Source of the DNA: Amphirosellinia nigrospora
Lineage: Eukaryota > Ascomycota > Sordariomycetes > Xylariales > Xylariaceae
DNA length: 64,000 nt
Assembly (NCBI GenBank): GCA_004123355.1
Contig: SCHM01000003.1
Span: forward strand, 6,777,058-6,841,057
Direction: 5' to 3'
A program made the position numbers and the translations under genes. The notes beneath the pieces are model-generated. The model was not told the origin of the DNA. It made no database searches and saw only the letters and a program-made list of their open reading frames with translations. Shown here in pieces: positions 1 through 12,222 of this stretch. Positions within the stretch are counted from its first letter, which is position 1. Every line of letters starts with the position of its first letter.

Positions 1-826
1 CCGGCTTCTCTGAAGTTCAAGCTATGCTCTCGACGGGGAAAGCGGACCGGTCCATCACCTGAGGTCAGCACTACACCTGAACTAGAATCTGTAACGCGGT
101 CATCGATATGTCCGCTGGGATGTTGGGCAAGGGGATTCGTAGGCACATCATCCAACTGCCGAACGGTCATTATCCTTTTAGACATGGGTTCAAGGTCGCC
201 GGATTCGTTGTTGTGTTGTCAAACAAATCGCCGTAGCCAATTCTTACAGCCCAGCCTAGCGCCACTATTCAGCCCTCTCAAGAACGTACAATCAGCGTGG
301 GTTCGTTCGATCACAACGGTGGCGGTCAGTGTTAGGTCAGATCGGATATGGTGAAGTGCAAGAATCGAGGTGCGCTCAGGATTGATCGATCACTAGTTGC
401 AGAAATGTATCAAATCGGATTAAAGGCTTCGCTTAGATGTAGAGTCGGATAAGTCGAAGAGAGTGTGAATATGTATGGCGGAGGTAAGTGTCGATATTAG
501 TGGAAGTTAAGGACCATCCATACTCCTGATTCAAGTTGACTCGGGTGATCCAGCTTGTGAGAGGAGGATGGTGGACAATAGACGAACAAGTGGTTGTACG
601 CAATAGGAAAATGGAGTGGACGCAGGAGATTAGACCGGGACAGACGTATGTACAAAATGGATGCGTGTCTCAGCCAGGACTCGATCTTGCAGTAGGCGGC
701 TTGAGACAAGGAATGACTGGAGTAATGAACTGTTGAATAGGTCGGGGTTACGAGACACCGGGGAAAGGTGAGGCTTTGGATGGTGGTCGATATAGACTAA
801 GGTACCTAAGACGAGTAAACGAACAA

Positions 827-860
827 GTGAATGAATAAATGAATGAATGATGAATGAACG
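827..860. repeat. TGAA-type microsatellite
   Basis: Imperfect tandem tgaa/aatg units run through 827-860 with one ataaat and one tgatga interruption. There is no gene context. Confidence 0.7.
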
Positions 861-3800
861 GATGACGGCTGGGTGAATAAGCCACTGAACGAGTAATGCT
901 TGTAAACGGAGGTACAGAAGGGACAGAAGAGATGTGAGAGTGGTTGATGCAGGATCCCGTCGCTGGCTACCACTACCGAGTCCACGATCGAAGCTGTGTG
1001 GCTTTGGCCCGTTGACCAGAAAAGTGAAATGAGTGGAAAGAAGTGAAGCCACCAGAGAGGTGCACACCTGATATCTAGACGAGCCGTCCTAAGTGGTTGC
1101 AGGCTAAGAAAACGGGTATCGATCTAACCCAAGGCAGTGCACCTGGTTGGTTAAGGTAGGGAGGCAGGCAGGTACAAGTACTACCAATATGTGTAGTGCA
1201 GATCGACGGTCGTACGGCATCAGGATATAGCATACAGTATACAGCTGCCTCCTCTGTCCAATCTCTATCGCCGGCCGGACATGCCGTCTCAGATTGGCCA
1301 AAAATGTGTCAATAAGCTTGTGCTGCTCAGGTTTTTTTTTTCTTACTCATTCTTTATTTTCCGGCTCGAGCACTGTCTGGCCGAAATAAGCCAAATAAGG
1401 TACTTGGTTATGGGACCTGGTCCAGGGTCAGTCAGCGCAACGGTAAAAGCTAGGAGGGCGCCTTGACCCCGCCAAGACCCCGAGTTCTACAGTATGTATA
1501 CCTCTTGAACTCATGCATCCTGCAACACCTCAATCACAGCTTATTTTTCTACAGGTGCGGGTAATGTTTCTTCAAGGTCATTGTTTATTGTCTATCTATC
1601 GATCTCTTAAGGCTACACATAGACTCCTAAGTATTTTATGTGTAAGTAATTTCTGCCAGTCTGCTTCTAGTATGCCGCTTACATAGTAGGTGGGTACCTA
1701 AGGTAAAGGTACCCGCCGAGACCCGCAGTTTCACATGGCGAGGTTTAGGCCCTTTCTAACATTATCACTGGGTACTGCTCCTTGGAATGGGATGCCTTGC
1801 CTTACTGGTACTTCTATCGCGTACTCTTCCTTTCATTTTCCTTTGCATCATCCAAGTTCGCTATGTATATATCTACCTTACTTGCTACTTACCACTGAGT
1901 ATGCTAAATTTCAGGGGCGAACCTGTCCTACCTGCAGGCAACGTTGGCGGCTGCAGGTGATCTCTGAATGGCACGTAGCTGAGTAAGAGAAAAAACGGAA
2001 CAGCTGCACCAAAATTGTTATAACCAACAATTTAAAGTCACATACGTAAGAACACGCACAGATCCAACGCCTACTAAAATTAATATTGGCTGAAGAGGAT
2101 TATAAGACATGCTGCAGCCTACCTAATGTGCTATGTTATCATTGTTTACCACCACTAGACCACACTACACACCTTTGGAGTCTTTACATAGTTAGACCAC
2201 TAATCATACCACACTACACAATTCCAGCTCGCGAGGTAGGATTCCGGTCCGCTGCTTGGCAGGACGTTCTTATGGGCTTAGACTATCTTGATTGGCCAAT
2301 TACCTTCGAAATGTACCGATGAGGAAAAGAACTCGAAGGGATGAATAAGCCGACAGGCCTTGTCCAATTTGGTTGTGCAAATGAAGGAGTCGGGCTCTCC
2401 ATCTTGATTCCCGGCCATTTATTACCGATGACGCCCTATTAGTGATCGGCATCCCGTGAGACATGGAAGAGTTTCTCTCCCTTATATACGCTACCTATTA
2501 TTGTACACCACTTGATGTCATCGTGCAAGCTACCTACCTGACCCTAGGAACCTGCCTAGAAAGTTTCCAAAGCTCTCCCGGCCCTCCGGACTGCTATAAT
2601 ATGGTTTTTTATGCCGCAGGACGCGCTCTCGCTGGGGCCTTAGGTCTTCAGGGAGCATTGAGTTGGATTGATATGTCCTCTTAGATCATAGAGAGCCAAC
2701 AAGCTTCCCTAAAGAAGGACGACCAAGCTACAATTCTAAGTATTTAAACAACCCTCAAACACAGATTCTTCTAGTGTAGGGCTGGTTGGTGTCTTGTTGG
2801 TTTACTCGACCCCTGCGTGGGCATGACGCCCTCTCTGTTGTTAATTACACCCACGTGAAATGAAGATGGATGCTAGCTTCCACTAACAGTTCCGGAGCGT
2901 CGGGAACATATTCCCATTCCAAATCTGTCGGGAAGCGGAAAATCGTCTCACCAATCTATTTCCACGTCAACAATGGCAATTTTCTCCTTCCCAATAGACA
3001 CGAGCGAGCGAGACGCTTTGCCAGTCCCACGTCGAAATATCCGAACCTGAACCATTCTTCGCGTTACCTAACACTAGGTATCTTAAGTACAGAACGTGGT
3101 TGTAACCAAACAGAGAACCAAGGTCAGATATTGTTGCACCCTCCGCTCCCAGGTGAAATGCAAAATATTAGGGTCATGACAATGGTTGGCTCCCAATTCA
3201 CACAAGCCTCAAAAAAAAAAAGGTAGCGCGCAGTAACAACATGTTGCAGATGGGCTGATAGCAGCAGTTGATGGGCCGCGACAAGGACCGGCCGATGTTA
3301 CTAGCCGCCAACAGCTCTAAGGTACCAGCCGAAGACACGATTTCACTTTGCTAGCCCCGCTACTAAATAAGTCTTTGCACTCACAACCGCACCTTCGACT
3401 CATTCCACAAGACACAAAGAGTAGTGGATTGCAATGATTACATGACAGTCTCTACCAACCCAAAACAATGAGAATCGTACAACCTGCCGCAGCATACACC
3501 TAGATAACATGCGTGTCGACCTATCTGGGTAGTCTACAAAGATGCTTATCGACGATATCGGGCGTGCAGCACTTGGATTAAATTCCTCGGGAATTTATGT
3601 CAGCCAGAGCTGAGCCTCGTGGATTAAGAGCTGAGCAAAGTCGATTGCTCCACGTCAAGACGGATTCACACAAGTCTTCGGCTTGGTTCTGTTAATTTTT
3701 GCCGAAGCCATGTTTCACGACCAGCCTTCACACAATTTGATTGGCTCAAGGTGCCTAAGACAATCAGCGTATGAACTATCATTGGCATAGTCGTTGGATA

Positions 3801-4430
3801 AACTCTGTGTGCGCATGCTAGATAACTCATTCGACCAGTTTATTTCGTTATTTCCGACGCCCTTCAAGACGGATATCTAATACGGTGAAGTGCGCGACTT
3901 AAGGAGAAGGATGCGCCCAATATCCGAACCGTCTTGGACGGAATTAGGAGTCAAGACTGGTTTGTCTGTCTCGTCTGCCTGGTGCGCGTTTGACCAGGGG
4001 CAAACCTGGAAAGGCAAACCTGGAAACCCCCAAGGTCCTTCCACACTATCACACCCCAAGAGGCCCGAGCTCCCTCCTCGAGCGCCAGCACGCTACAGAC
4101 TCAATGTAGACAGGGGTGCTGTCGATGTACAGCTGGGGTTGGGGTTAGAGAGGTAGCTCGGTACACCGTGTCAAAGAATGACCTATACAGTATGCCTAAC
4201 CACCACCTACCTAGCCTACCCCTCGGCTTCTCGTTCTCTTGGCCCGTCTCTTTTCTAAGACTGGAGCTTGTTGGCGCACTTGGAGCTTCCCCTCAGGAGG
4301 CCAAGCAACCAGCTCCGATGGCAGTTCTGACAGCTCCTACTATGTAGGTAGTGTAGTATACCTGCCAGGGGCTGGTCTGTCCACCCTAATGCACACATGC
4401 ATGCACACATATATACCTACATGATCGAGG

Positions 4431-4650
4431 GTAGGCAGGTAGCAGGTAGCAGGTAGCAGGATGGTAGGTAAGTAGGTAGGTAATGCGAGGTACCAACCCA
4501 TGGCTTGCCGCGTTCAGAGTGACATCAAGTACAACACGGCTTCGGCCATTTCCAGATGTCTGAGACTCTGCCACTGCAACAGCAGTCAAAACTTAGCTAC
4601 ACATTTGCGGGTCGAATGACGCCTACCTGCTACCTGCTACCTGCTACCTG
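4431..4650. repeat. inverted pair of GGTAGCA-repeat arrays
   Basis: About four copies of a 7 bp unit (ggtagca and variants) lie at 4431-4460. The same array appears in reverse complement (tacctgc units) at 4621-4650, separated by about 160 bp. The two arms could pair as a long hairpin. I see no clear target-site duplication, so whether this is a mobile element or a chance pair of microsatellites is open. Confidence 0.65.
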
Positions 4651-5237
4651 GTGGCTCGCGCGCGCTCACTTACACGGATCTCACCTCCCACCCGCACACA
4701 CTCCTCTTTCTCCATCTCCTCCTCATCTTTGCTCTACGACGTTCACCCCGGGGCTGCTCCAGCCTTCCCACTCTGGCCCACGGGCAGTCGGATGAACGCT
4801 ACTGGACGGTAAGCAACCAGACAGGTAGAGCTAAAGCCAAAAAGCAAACCGACCGTAGAGCTCTCTCTAAGCCTGATCCCTCGCCCACTCGCATTCTCCC
4901 CCCGCTCCTTTTCCTTTCCTCCATCCCACCTCACACCCTCTACCTACACTCTCTATGCGCCTAATACCCCCCCAGCTTAACCTACACAGCTTACCTGCCG
5001 AGACCCCTTCCATCCCCTACTCCCTCTGGCCCAGCAGTAGCCTTCCTCAGGCACGACAGCTTAACACCCCTACCTCCTACCTCCCACCTCCCATCTCCCA
5101 CCCGTTCCTCTTCCCTCTGTTCTTTCCTTTCTTTATCCTATCCTCTCCCATCCCAATTGTTCCCGTCTATTTCCCGTCACACCAAGTAGCCCAGTCTCCA
5201 CCAAACCAAGGTGATATATCTCGAAAACCACGCCAGA

Positions 5238-6028
5238 ATGAGTGCCCGTAAGAGAAAACAGGAGGAAGAGGAGGAAGAGCTTGTTGCGCTACCTAGTGAT
5301 GAGAGCGAGGAGGAAGAGGAGTAGTAAGTTTTGCCATCTTCATGTTCTTCGTTAAATCATCAATACGTCTTGGATTTGCAAGACCGAACAGCATATCTGA
5401 GATGCAAGAGATGCGTGCGCGTGCGCCGATGTTGGTCGAGGAATACTTGGCGTTTTGCTGTCATGCTTTGGCGATTTCATTGTAGAAGCGGCGCTAGGCA
5501 GTTGGCTAACCAGATGACTGTTAGCATCTCTGATGAAGATGACGAAGATGATGACGATGAAGATGCAGAAGATGATGAGGAAGAATATGAAGTTGCAGTC
5601 GAGCCAGAGGCAAAGAAGAATGGTGTAAAGCGTAAGTTGGTTTAGTCTATCGCCTCTCCTTCTTTAATTGGCGCATCAACATAGCCTCCCGTCCAATCTT
5701 ATCATGCCTCGTTGAGTTTTGCTGATATCCTGGTTTGTTCTAGCCGAAGCTCCCCCCAAAAAGAAGCAGAAAACAACAATGCTCCAGACGATTCCATCCC
5801 CGTCGCCAACGATGGTGAAGAGGAAGAGTATGATTTTGACGAGGAGGCTGAAGCATCACTTCTTGGGAAGAATATGACGACGAAGAAGGTGTCGAGGAGG
5901 AGGAAGAATGGGACGACGATGCCGACGAGCCAATTTCCAAGGCCAATGTCGGTGTTGGTGTTCCTGCTGGTGGTAAGAACAGTACCGCGACATTTGCCGC
6001 TGGTGGCGATGATGATGACGAAGATTGA
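5238..6028 (+). CDS. acidic Asp/Glu-rich, probably nuclear protein of unknown function
   Basis: Three exons are visible: 5238-5323, 5525-5631 and 5744-6028. The donors are GTAAGT at 5324 and 5632, the acceptors are TTAG|C and CTAG|C, and a CTAAC branch point lies in intron 1. The protein opens with MSARKRKQ, a short basic patch, followed by long runs of Glu and Asp. A second basic patch (PPKKKQK) begins exon 3 and looks like a nuclear localisation signal. The tail alternates acidic blocks with a Gly/Ala-rich stretch ending in DDDDED. Inside exon 3 the acidic reading moves between frames twice (near 5780 and 5860), so at least two single-base indels are present. No catalytic domain or CHZ histone-chaperone motif is seen. 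The acidic composition fits a chromatin or nucleolar chaperone-like role, but that is only inference. Confidence 0.65.
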
Positions 6029-6744
6029 TATGATAATCAATCGCGTAACATCTGCCCAGCCTCGCGCGCACTCCGCCTGCCTTCCTCCCTATCCCTTCTT
6101 GTTGCACTACCTGTCGTTGAATCTCTTTGCCATCTCCATAGCTCTGTTATTATACAATTCTTCCATGTCAAGTTGGATAAAGGGAATAGACTATTCCTTG
6201 GCAAGAGTTTCGGAAGCAGGGTCCGACAGCCTCTCAAAATGGGGTTGATTTGTAGTAGAGCAGGAATATTACTGCCTTCGCCGTATATTCAAGAGCCAGT
6301 CGACTCTGGATAAGTTGATGGTAGTGATTTGTAAATATGCTTCTAGAACTGGTCGAGTCGTGATCTAGAGAGTTGCGGATTATTGATCCAAAAAAGACGA
6401 CGAGCATTGGCACCAAGAGGAAAATCAAAAAAAAGGTAAGACAAGAGGGAGATTCTACTTGAAGGCCCGTGTTACTCGTTAACGAGGGTTTGAACTTCAC
6501 TAATAACCCCACAACCCCACGCCTTTTTGCAACCTCGCTCTCCCTTGACAAGTGTCAGAGCACTTCCGGTTGGCTGTTCGCTGCGACTACGGCCCATGAT
6601 TGCGGCCCAACTCTGTTCTAATACGTTGTCGGGCCTTTTCGAGGTCAATTCATCGTAGATATAGAGATGACTGAACATATAAGGGATTCATACATAAATC
6701 AAGTCGATGAACTATCTAGGTCTCGAATATACCTATGTTCTCTA

Positions 6745-6898
6745 CGAACCTAGCTTCAGCCCCTTGCCTCCACCTCCGCTTTTCCCTCGGCGCTGCTGAG
6801 CTGATTCACACGAAACCTTGTTGATGGAAGCTTTGGTCATATTGAGGTCGCAGGTCTCATTCTTAGTGCGAATGGTTCGCTGGAAGTTCCCGAACACC
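6745..6898 (-). other. possible terminal exon of an unidentified small gene
   Basis: On the minus strand an acceptor-like TTTCAG is followed by about 51 open codons. The translation contains FGNFQRTIRTKNETC and ends in a Gly/Lys-rich tail (GKSGGGGKGLKLGS) before TAG. I could not find a convincing upstream exon: a short frame with a Met around 6990 is the only candidate. The composition looks coding-like, but a run of 51 open codons can occur by chance. The rest of 6029-7186 shows nothing I can support. Confidence 0.2.
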
Positions 6899-7186
6899 TG
6901 AAACATTTAACGAACTATCTTTTGTTTCTTCCGTCGTAATAACTGTCCATGGTTACTCCCACCAGGGTTGACCCAAATATTATCTCTCATTTAATCACTG
7001 CCATGTCTCACATGTTTCTCTTAGTACCTACGTAGATCAAGATACGAAATTCCTCGTCCTCTCACGAGAACAGAAATATACTGCTGGTGAAGATTTATTT
7101 CGCTCTTTACTCTACTTTCCAATTCTCGTGGCATGCGCGCGCCTCGCTCCACCCTTCTCCGATAGTCTGTCTATCTATACCATATA

Positions 7187-8803
7187 CTACGAAGACGGGA
7201 CCAGCGAGTTCACGTACACCTCGATATTGGCATACCCAGAGCTACTGATCTTCATGGCGTCGCTGGCGTCCTGCGGGTTCAGCCCGTTGGCCTGCTCCCA
7301 CGCGTCCGGGATGCCGTCGCCGTCCGTGTCGGTCGGCTTGGCGCCGCTCGCGACGTACCCCGGCCCGTACATCGGGCTCGCCGTCTCGTCGCTGACCAGC
7401 TGCCCCGACTTGCCCCAGCTGCGCACCTCGGCCACGAGGCGCGCGTCCACGGCGTCGCGCGACGGGTACGTGGTGCCCACGTGGTCAAGCACGTACGTCA
7501 CGGCGTCCTGCGGCTGCGCAGCGTCGTCGGCCCGGGTAGTCGTATTTCGTGGTCACGATGTCCATGTCGCTGTAGCAGGTCGTCTTGACGCAGAGCGCCG
7601 TGCCGTCGAGCACGCCGTTCTTGTCCGAGTCGTAGAAGTTGTTGGATACGTCTGTTTGGGAATGGGATTAGTTAGTTTAGAGAGGGATCATGGGGGGAGG
7701 GGTGGCGGGGGTTGATACTTACATCCGTGGAAGTTGGCGTTGCCTCGCGTAAAGGCCGTCACGCTTGTCGTGGGCCGGAGATGAAGTAGTTGTTGATGAT
7801 GTTCGCGTAGCTCTGTCCGTCGCTGTCGCCGGCGATGTAACCGCCGCACCACCCCAGTTGTAAACCACCTGTAGTGAAAAACTGTTAGGTAACCATCCGT
7901 CCTCAGACGTGAACTCGGGGTCGATCTTACGTTATTCTGAAAGTCATTTACCCCCTTGACCTTGGGGTTGCGCGTCTTGTTATCGATGTACAGGTTGCGG
8001 AAGAGGCTGACTCCGCCGTCGGTCTGGATCAGCCCTCCGCAGGAGTGCGTGTCCAGCCCCTGCCCGATGATGGAGTCCTGGATCGACACGTTGGTCACGT
8101 CGCCGTTGATCGAGAAGGTCTCGTCGCGGCCCCACGTGACGGAGACGTGGTCGAAGATCATGTTCTCGCCATCGGCGATCGTGATGCCGTCCTTGCCCGA
8201 GTCCCCCGACTTCCCCATGCGGAGCCGGATGTAGCGCACGATGGCGTCGTTCGCGTTAGACCACGACAAGCCGTTTCCGTACACCGTGATGCCGCCTCCC
8301 GGGGCCGTCTGCCCGGCGATGTAAATATTCTCTACAGAGCTTCCGTTAACAAGTTACCTTTGGACGAAGACTCCCTCGACTATTGCTCGGACCTCGCCGA
8401 GTATGCGGGAGAACTTGAAATCAAAAGCTACACCCGAGGAAAAAAAAAGTGAAGGATCGGGTGAACATACTAGACACGACGACCCGATCTGTAATATTCA
8501 TCGTTCCGCCGACGTCAAACACCACAATGCGATTCGCCTGGGAGACCGCATCACGGAAGGAACCCGTGCCCTGGTCACTTCGCGCTCAAGCATCGTCAGC
8601 TTCGTATCCTCGCTTTCCAACCACATATAGGGAAATAGATGCCGCTTTTGCTCAACCTACTTCAGATTGGTAACGTGATAGACGCTCCCGTCCGACCACC
8701 GACGGCATTGCGACCAAAGCCTTCGGCGCCGGGAAACGCGAGCAGGCCAGACGCCCGAGGACGAGCGCTAGCAGAGACGCCGTAGCGAGATATGCCAACC
8801 CAT
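7187..8803 (-). CDS. plyC: secreted pectate lyase, polysaccharide lyase family 1, PlyC type
   Basis: This is an extracellular calcium-dependent lyase expected to cut polygalacturonate by beta-elimination. I place five exons at 8803-8661, 8577-8471, 8331-7931, 7868-7723 and 7651-7187, with canonical introns of 62-139 bp. In order the protein shows a hydrophobic signal-peptide-like start, the motifs FPGAEGFGRNAVGG and AGQTAPGGGITVYGNG, and the parallel beta-helix core. The core includes DHVSVTWGRDETFS and IDNKTRNPKVKG, which carry the Ca-binding Asp and the basic residues of the family. The protein ends in an EF-hand-like loop (DTDGDGIPDAWE), the hallmark of fungal PlyC proteins. At least five single-base frame breaks interrupt the locus: in the signal region, near 8690, 7848, 7773 and 7533. 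Two sit where one C or G is missing from a short run. The first ATG at 8803 is the only one next to the signal peptide, but it is one base out of frame with it. Confidence 0.92.
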
Positions 8804-9747
8804 TATAATAACTTATGAAGAGTGGCCGAAAATGTAGAGTGGGAGTGAGGCGTCCTCACGAGAATGATCGGACGCCATCGCGAAAAAATACCTGTATATA
8901 AAGTCAGGTTCGGTGTGGATTTATCCTTGGGTTTCCCCCATTTGGGGTCCTCGATGCCAATCGCTGTTTGATGGAAAAACCGACGACAGGTACCCCGTCG
9001 GGGCGCCAAGGGTCGTTTGGGGCAGATGGAGTGTGGTATTCCGAAGACACTTGTGTCAGTTACAAGTTACGCTGAGAATCCTTGCGACCTCGATATGGAA
9101 GTTATAGGTATTGAACGATCAAATAATCCTATCTTAACATTTGCTCAGGCTATAAATATGAAATTATTTATATCCCATCTAAAGCACTCTCAATGGCAGT
9201 AGCCTTTTTAGATTATGTCTTTGCTACTGAAGTAACAGCTATGAGACACATGGAAGCATGCCAATTTAAACAACCTTGCTGCTAATATCGTGGTAGCGAA
9301 TATGCCGACAACTCCTAACAACCAACACCTCTATTATCGGGAAAATAACACAAGTGACTAAGATGCACTTCTGTGGCAGAACCCCTACTTCTGTCCCACT
9401 AATTTAAATAATGCTCGGTTGTGCGTCGATTTCCTGAGCACGTATTTTGTGCTCAGTTCTAGAACGCCCGAGCCATTGGATATCAACGGTGCGTGAGCAA
9501 GCAGGATTCATTACATCTGCGGTGAATGGCGCATTCGAGGACCTGGTTCTGCATGGCCATGTCTCCCTGGGGTAGATGCTTATCGGTTATGTAAAGGTGG
9601 GCCTAGAGACAAATGCACCCTTGAGATGAGTATGCTTAGATGAAGTCTCAAGAATTATCCGTACTGAGGTTGAACGCTGTAGCAGGCAAAATTGACATCG
9701 CAATACCAAAGGATAGAGACGGAGAGAAGGTAGTTACAGAGGGTAAC
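8804..9747. other. intergenic region upstream of the pectate lyase
   Basis: No gene is supported here. Upstream of the lyase start, on the minus strand, lie a TATA-like ctttatatacag (about 8887-8898) and two C4/G4 palindromes: ccccatttgggg at 8936-8947 and ccccgtcgggg at 8993-9003. They resemble carbon-repressor-type G-box sites, but neither fits the CreA hexamer SYGGRG at its first base. The remainder, toward the 3' end of rrp3, is AT-rich. Confidence 0.5.
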
Positions 9748-12222
9748 TTATCCCTCTTCAGCATCCATGTTATCACGTCGCCTCTTCGTAGCACTTTGGC
9801 CTGCCTTGCGGCCACTGAGTACAGAGCCTTTGTTTCCTCGGTCGTCCATCAAACTTCATTCATTTCGGAATGTCGCTGTGCCTCTTCCACACGCTCCCGG
9901 AAAGTCATTACTTCATCCCGCTCACTTGGAAACTCCGGTAATCGAGACCCTAAGGCACTCTCAATTCTTTTAAAGACCTCGAGATCATACTGAGTGACCA
10001 TCGTGATAGCCTGCCCAGACTTCCCTGCTCGAGCGGTTCGACCAACCCTGCACACATCAGCAAATTGTCATGTACAAACCTCGAATGCGATGCCCTACCT
10101 GTGGATGTAAGTTTTGCTATCGCCAGGAACTGTGACGCATAGTGTTAGCTATATATCTCACGCTTAAATAATGAAAAAAGCTTTGCGACAGTGGGGGGTT
10201 CTCTTTATAACACAACAGATACTTACGATCGTAATTTAAGACCAAGTCAACACCTGCAGCACTCGGAGTCAGTTATCGATACTCGAAGCGTCATTTGTGA
10301 AGATTCGGAAGCTTCTAGACATTGTCTTCGCCAAAGGGAAATCTCGCGCTCCGAGAGTCGTTAAAAAAAACTCCTTACTGGGAATATCAAGGCCTCTGGC
10401 TATACACAGCTTATTAGAATTGTTAAATACGTTAAGCTATATTGCGTTCCATACCTGCAACATCGTACAACACATGATGTCCCTCGCGTTACTCTTGAAT
10501 TTGTTCAAAGCTCCTAATCGAGCAGCTTGTGATAATTGCCCTATGACTGGGTCAGTAATGGGAATGGAATAAATATTTGCAACGCGAAGTAGCTAAGGAG
10601 GGTCAAGGGACGTACCATGAAGAGGAATGCCCTTAAAGCCTAGGTGTCTAATAATAGAGAGTCTCTGACTCTCGAAGACTGTTCTTGTAAACACTATGAT
10701 GCTTCTTCCGATAAACTCATTCAGGAGATATACTATGAACGGGTTCGATGTTAGTGGCGAGTGAACTGTATAGCATGATTGATCAGTTTGAAGGCTATAA
10801 ACTTACTGAGATAGAAATCCTTGAAAGCATGCGGTATGAAGCACTAGACAACAGGCTTAGTAATTATTCACTGGTTACAGAGGGGCCAAACCGAATGAGA
10901 TTGAATTGAATCCAAACATACGTAGAACTACATTCAATAAAGAGTTAGCGAACGAAATAGAGGGCGATCAAAAGGCTACTAAACCTGTTTAAAGTTGAGA
11001 CGGTCTGATATTTGCTGGATGACACGGAAACGCGAACTGGATCGCGCAAAGATGCTCGTTGCATGATTCCACCTAAGCCATACTGGTCAATTCAATGCCA
11101 TACACAACTTAACAACGGGAACTACACACCTTTGAGCTCATTGTCGCAGAAAACAGAAAAGTCCGTCCTAGAAGAGCCCAGAATTAGTGACCGGACTACG
11201 TGTCGAAAAGTCTACCAACGGGAAAATTCAAAATTTCGATTTACTTACTCTCTCTCGGTAAGAATTTTAGGATTTTGTCTAGAATTGCGGCGAAGTCCAT
11301 GTCTAGTAATCGGTCTGCCTCATCAATAACGAGATATTTCAGAGAATTTAACTTGAAACCTTTCGTCTTCTCGAATGGTCAAGTCTGCAACACTATGAGT
11401 CAATTGGAACCATCTTGAGCCTTATAGAATTCTGAATTCACTTACAAGCGGCCAGGGGTGGCGACAACAATATGAGGCCGTTTACCCAGAGCGATTGATT
11501 GTGATACCATATCAAGACTTTTAAATTAAGAATTAGTAAAATCGTTCCATGCAATCCATGGGTTATGGTATCATCTGGCTACAGTGGTATGGGACGCGCC
11601 TCAACTACTCACCCTCCGACAATAGTGCAGCTTCGAACAGAGATGGTGGCTCCGAGAGCATCGACTTGCTGGCCGATCTGTTGTGCCAGCTCACGAGTAG
11701 GCGCAAGGATCAAGGCATACAGGGGCGAAGGGCTCTCGAGAAGAGACTGTAAGATAGGTAGTACGAAGGCGGCGGCTGTCAATGACGAGTTAGCTAACGA
11801 GAAAGTAAGATACTGAGCGGGATGTCGCACTCTTTCCAGAGCCGGTCTCAGCCAGACCAATGACATCCCTGCCAGAAAGGGCCTCGGGAATGGCCTTCGT
11901 TTGAATAGGTGTAGCGTGTGTAAATTTGAGCGAGGCGCAGGCATCGCAGAGGCTATCAACAATGCCCTGGCACAACCGGACGAGTTAGCTTGCGAACAGC
12001 GCATCTTGGAAGACGCAACATGACCTCACCAGTTCCTTGAATGTCTTTGGGGCGCTTCGGTTTCGGCAGTGGGAGAGTCCTCGCCTTCGCCCGAACCGTC
12101 TAATGTGGCCGACTCGGGAGGCGACGACGCCTGGTTTTGCGCCGAGGGAGAGTCATCGTCGTTATGGCCCTTCTTGTTGTCTCGGACTTCGATGTCTTTC
12201 GTTTCTTAAGTGAGGGCGCCAT
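9748..12222 (-). CDS. rrp3: ATP-dependent rRNA helicase Rrp3 (DEAD-box, DDX47 family)
   Basis: Rrp3 is a nucleolar DEAD-box RNA helicase needed for early cleavages that yield 18S rRNA in the small-subunit processome. About ten exons can be followed on the minus strand. The N-terminus is [11 protein letters not shown] plus an acidic/Ser-rich stretch. The motifs follow in order: the Q motif ([13 protein letters not shown]), motif I (AETGSGK), motif Ia ([10 protein letters not shown]), TPGRL, motif II ([13 protein letters not shown]), motif III (FSATMSSK), motif IV (SIIVFTRT), ARGLDIPS, and motif VI ([13 protein letters not shown]). The tail after [13 protein letters not shown] matches Rrp3 rather than other DEAD-box proteins and ends in a Lys/Arg-rich segment. 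There are at least five frame breaks, for example in the N-terminal acidic tract, before FEKTKGF, at the TLKQ-FIPH exon joint, before AARGLD and near the C-terminus. Each looks like one base lost or gained. It is divergent from ssf1. Confidence 0.95.

Larger units (their letters stand above)
1..5237. other. gene-poor region with promoter of the next gene
   Basis: No open frame in this stretch matches a family I recognise, and none shows a convincing exon-intron structure. It holds a TGAA-type microsatellite near 827-860, a short tandem copy of gcaaacctggaaa around 4000-4027, and an inverted GGTAGCA-type repeat pair (4431-4460 and 4621-4650). The last ~500 bases (about 4680-5230) are strongly C/T-rich on the + strand, a composition common in promoters of well-expressed filamentous-fungal genes. 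This run ends at the start codon of the acidic protein at 5238. Confidence 0.6.

Noticed and set aside
630-1067. 145-codon minus-strand frame
   Set aside because: It has no family likeness, no splice context, and crosses a TGAA microsatellite.
5238-6028. Naming the acidic protein a CHZ1 histone chaperone
   Set aside because: The CHZ motif is not present; acidity alone is not enough.
5702-6107. Ser- and His-rich minus-strand frames
   Set aside because: Shadows of the acidic-protein exon 3, caused by GAR/GAY repeats.
8936-9003. Calling the C4/G4 palindromes CreA sites
   Set aside because: Neither has G or C at the first position of SYGGRG, so the label would overstate the match.
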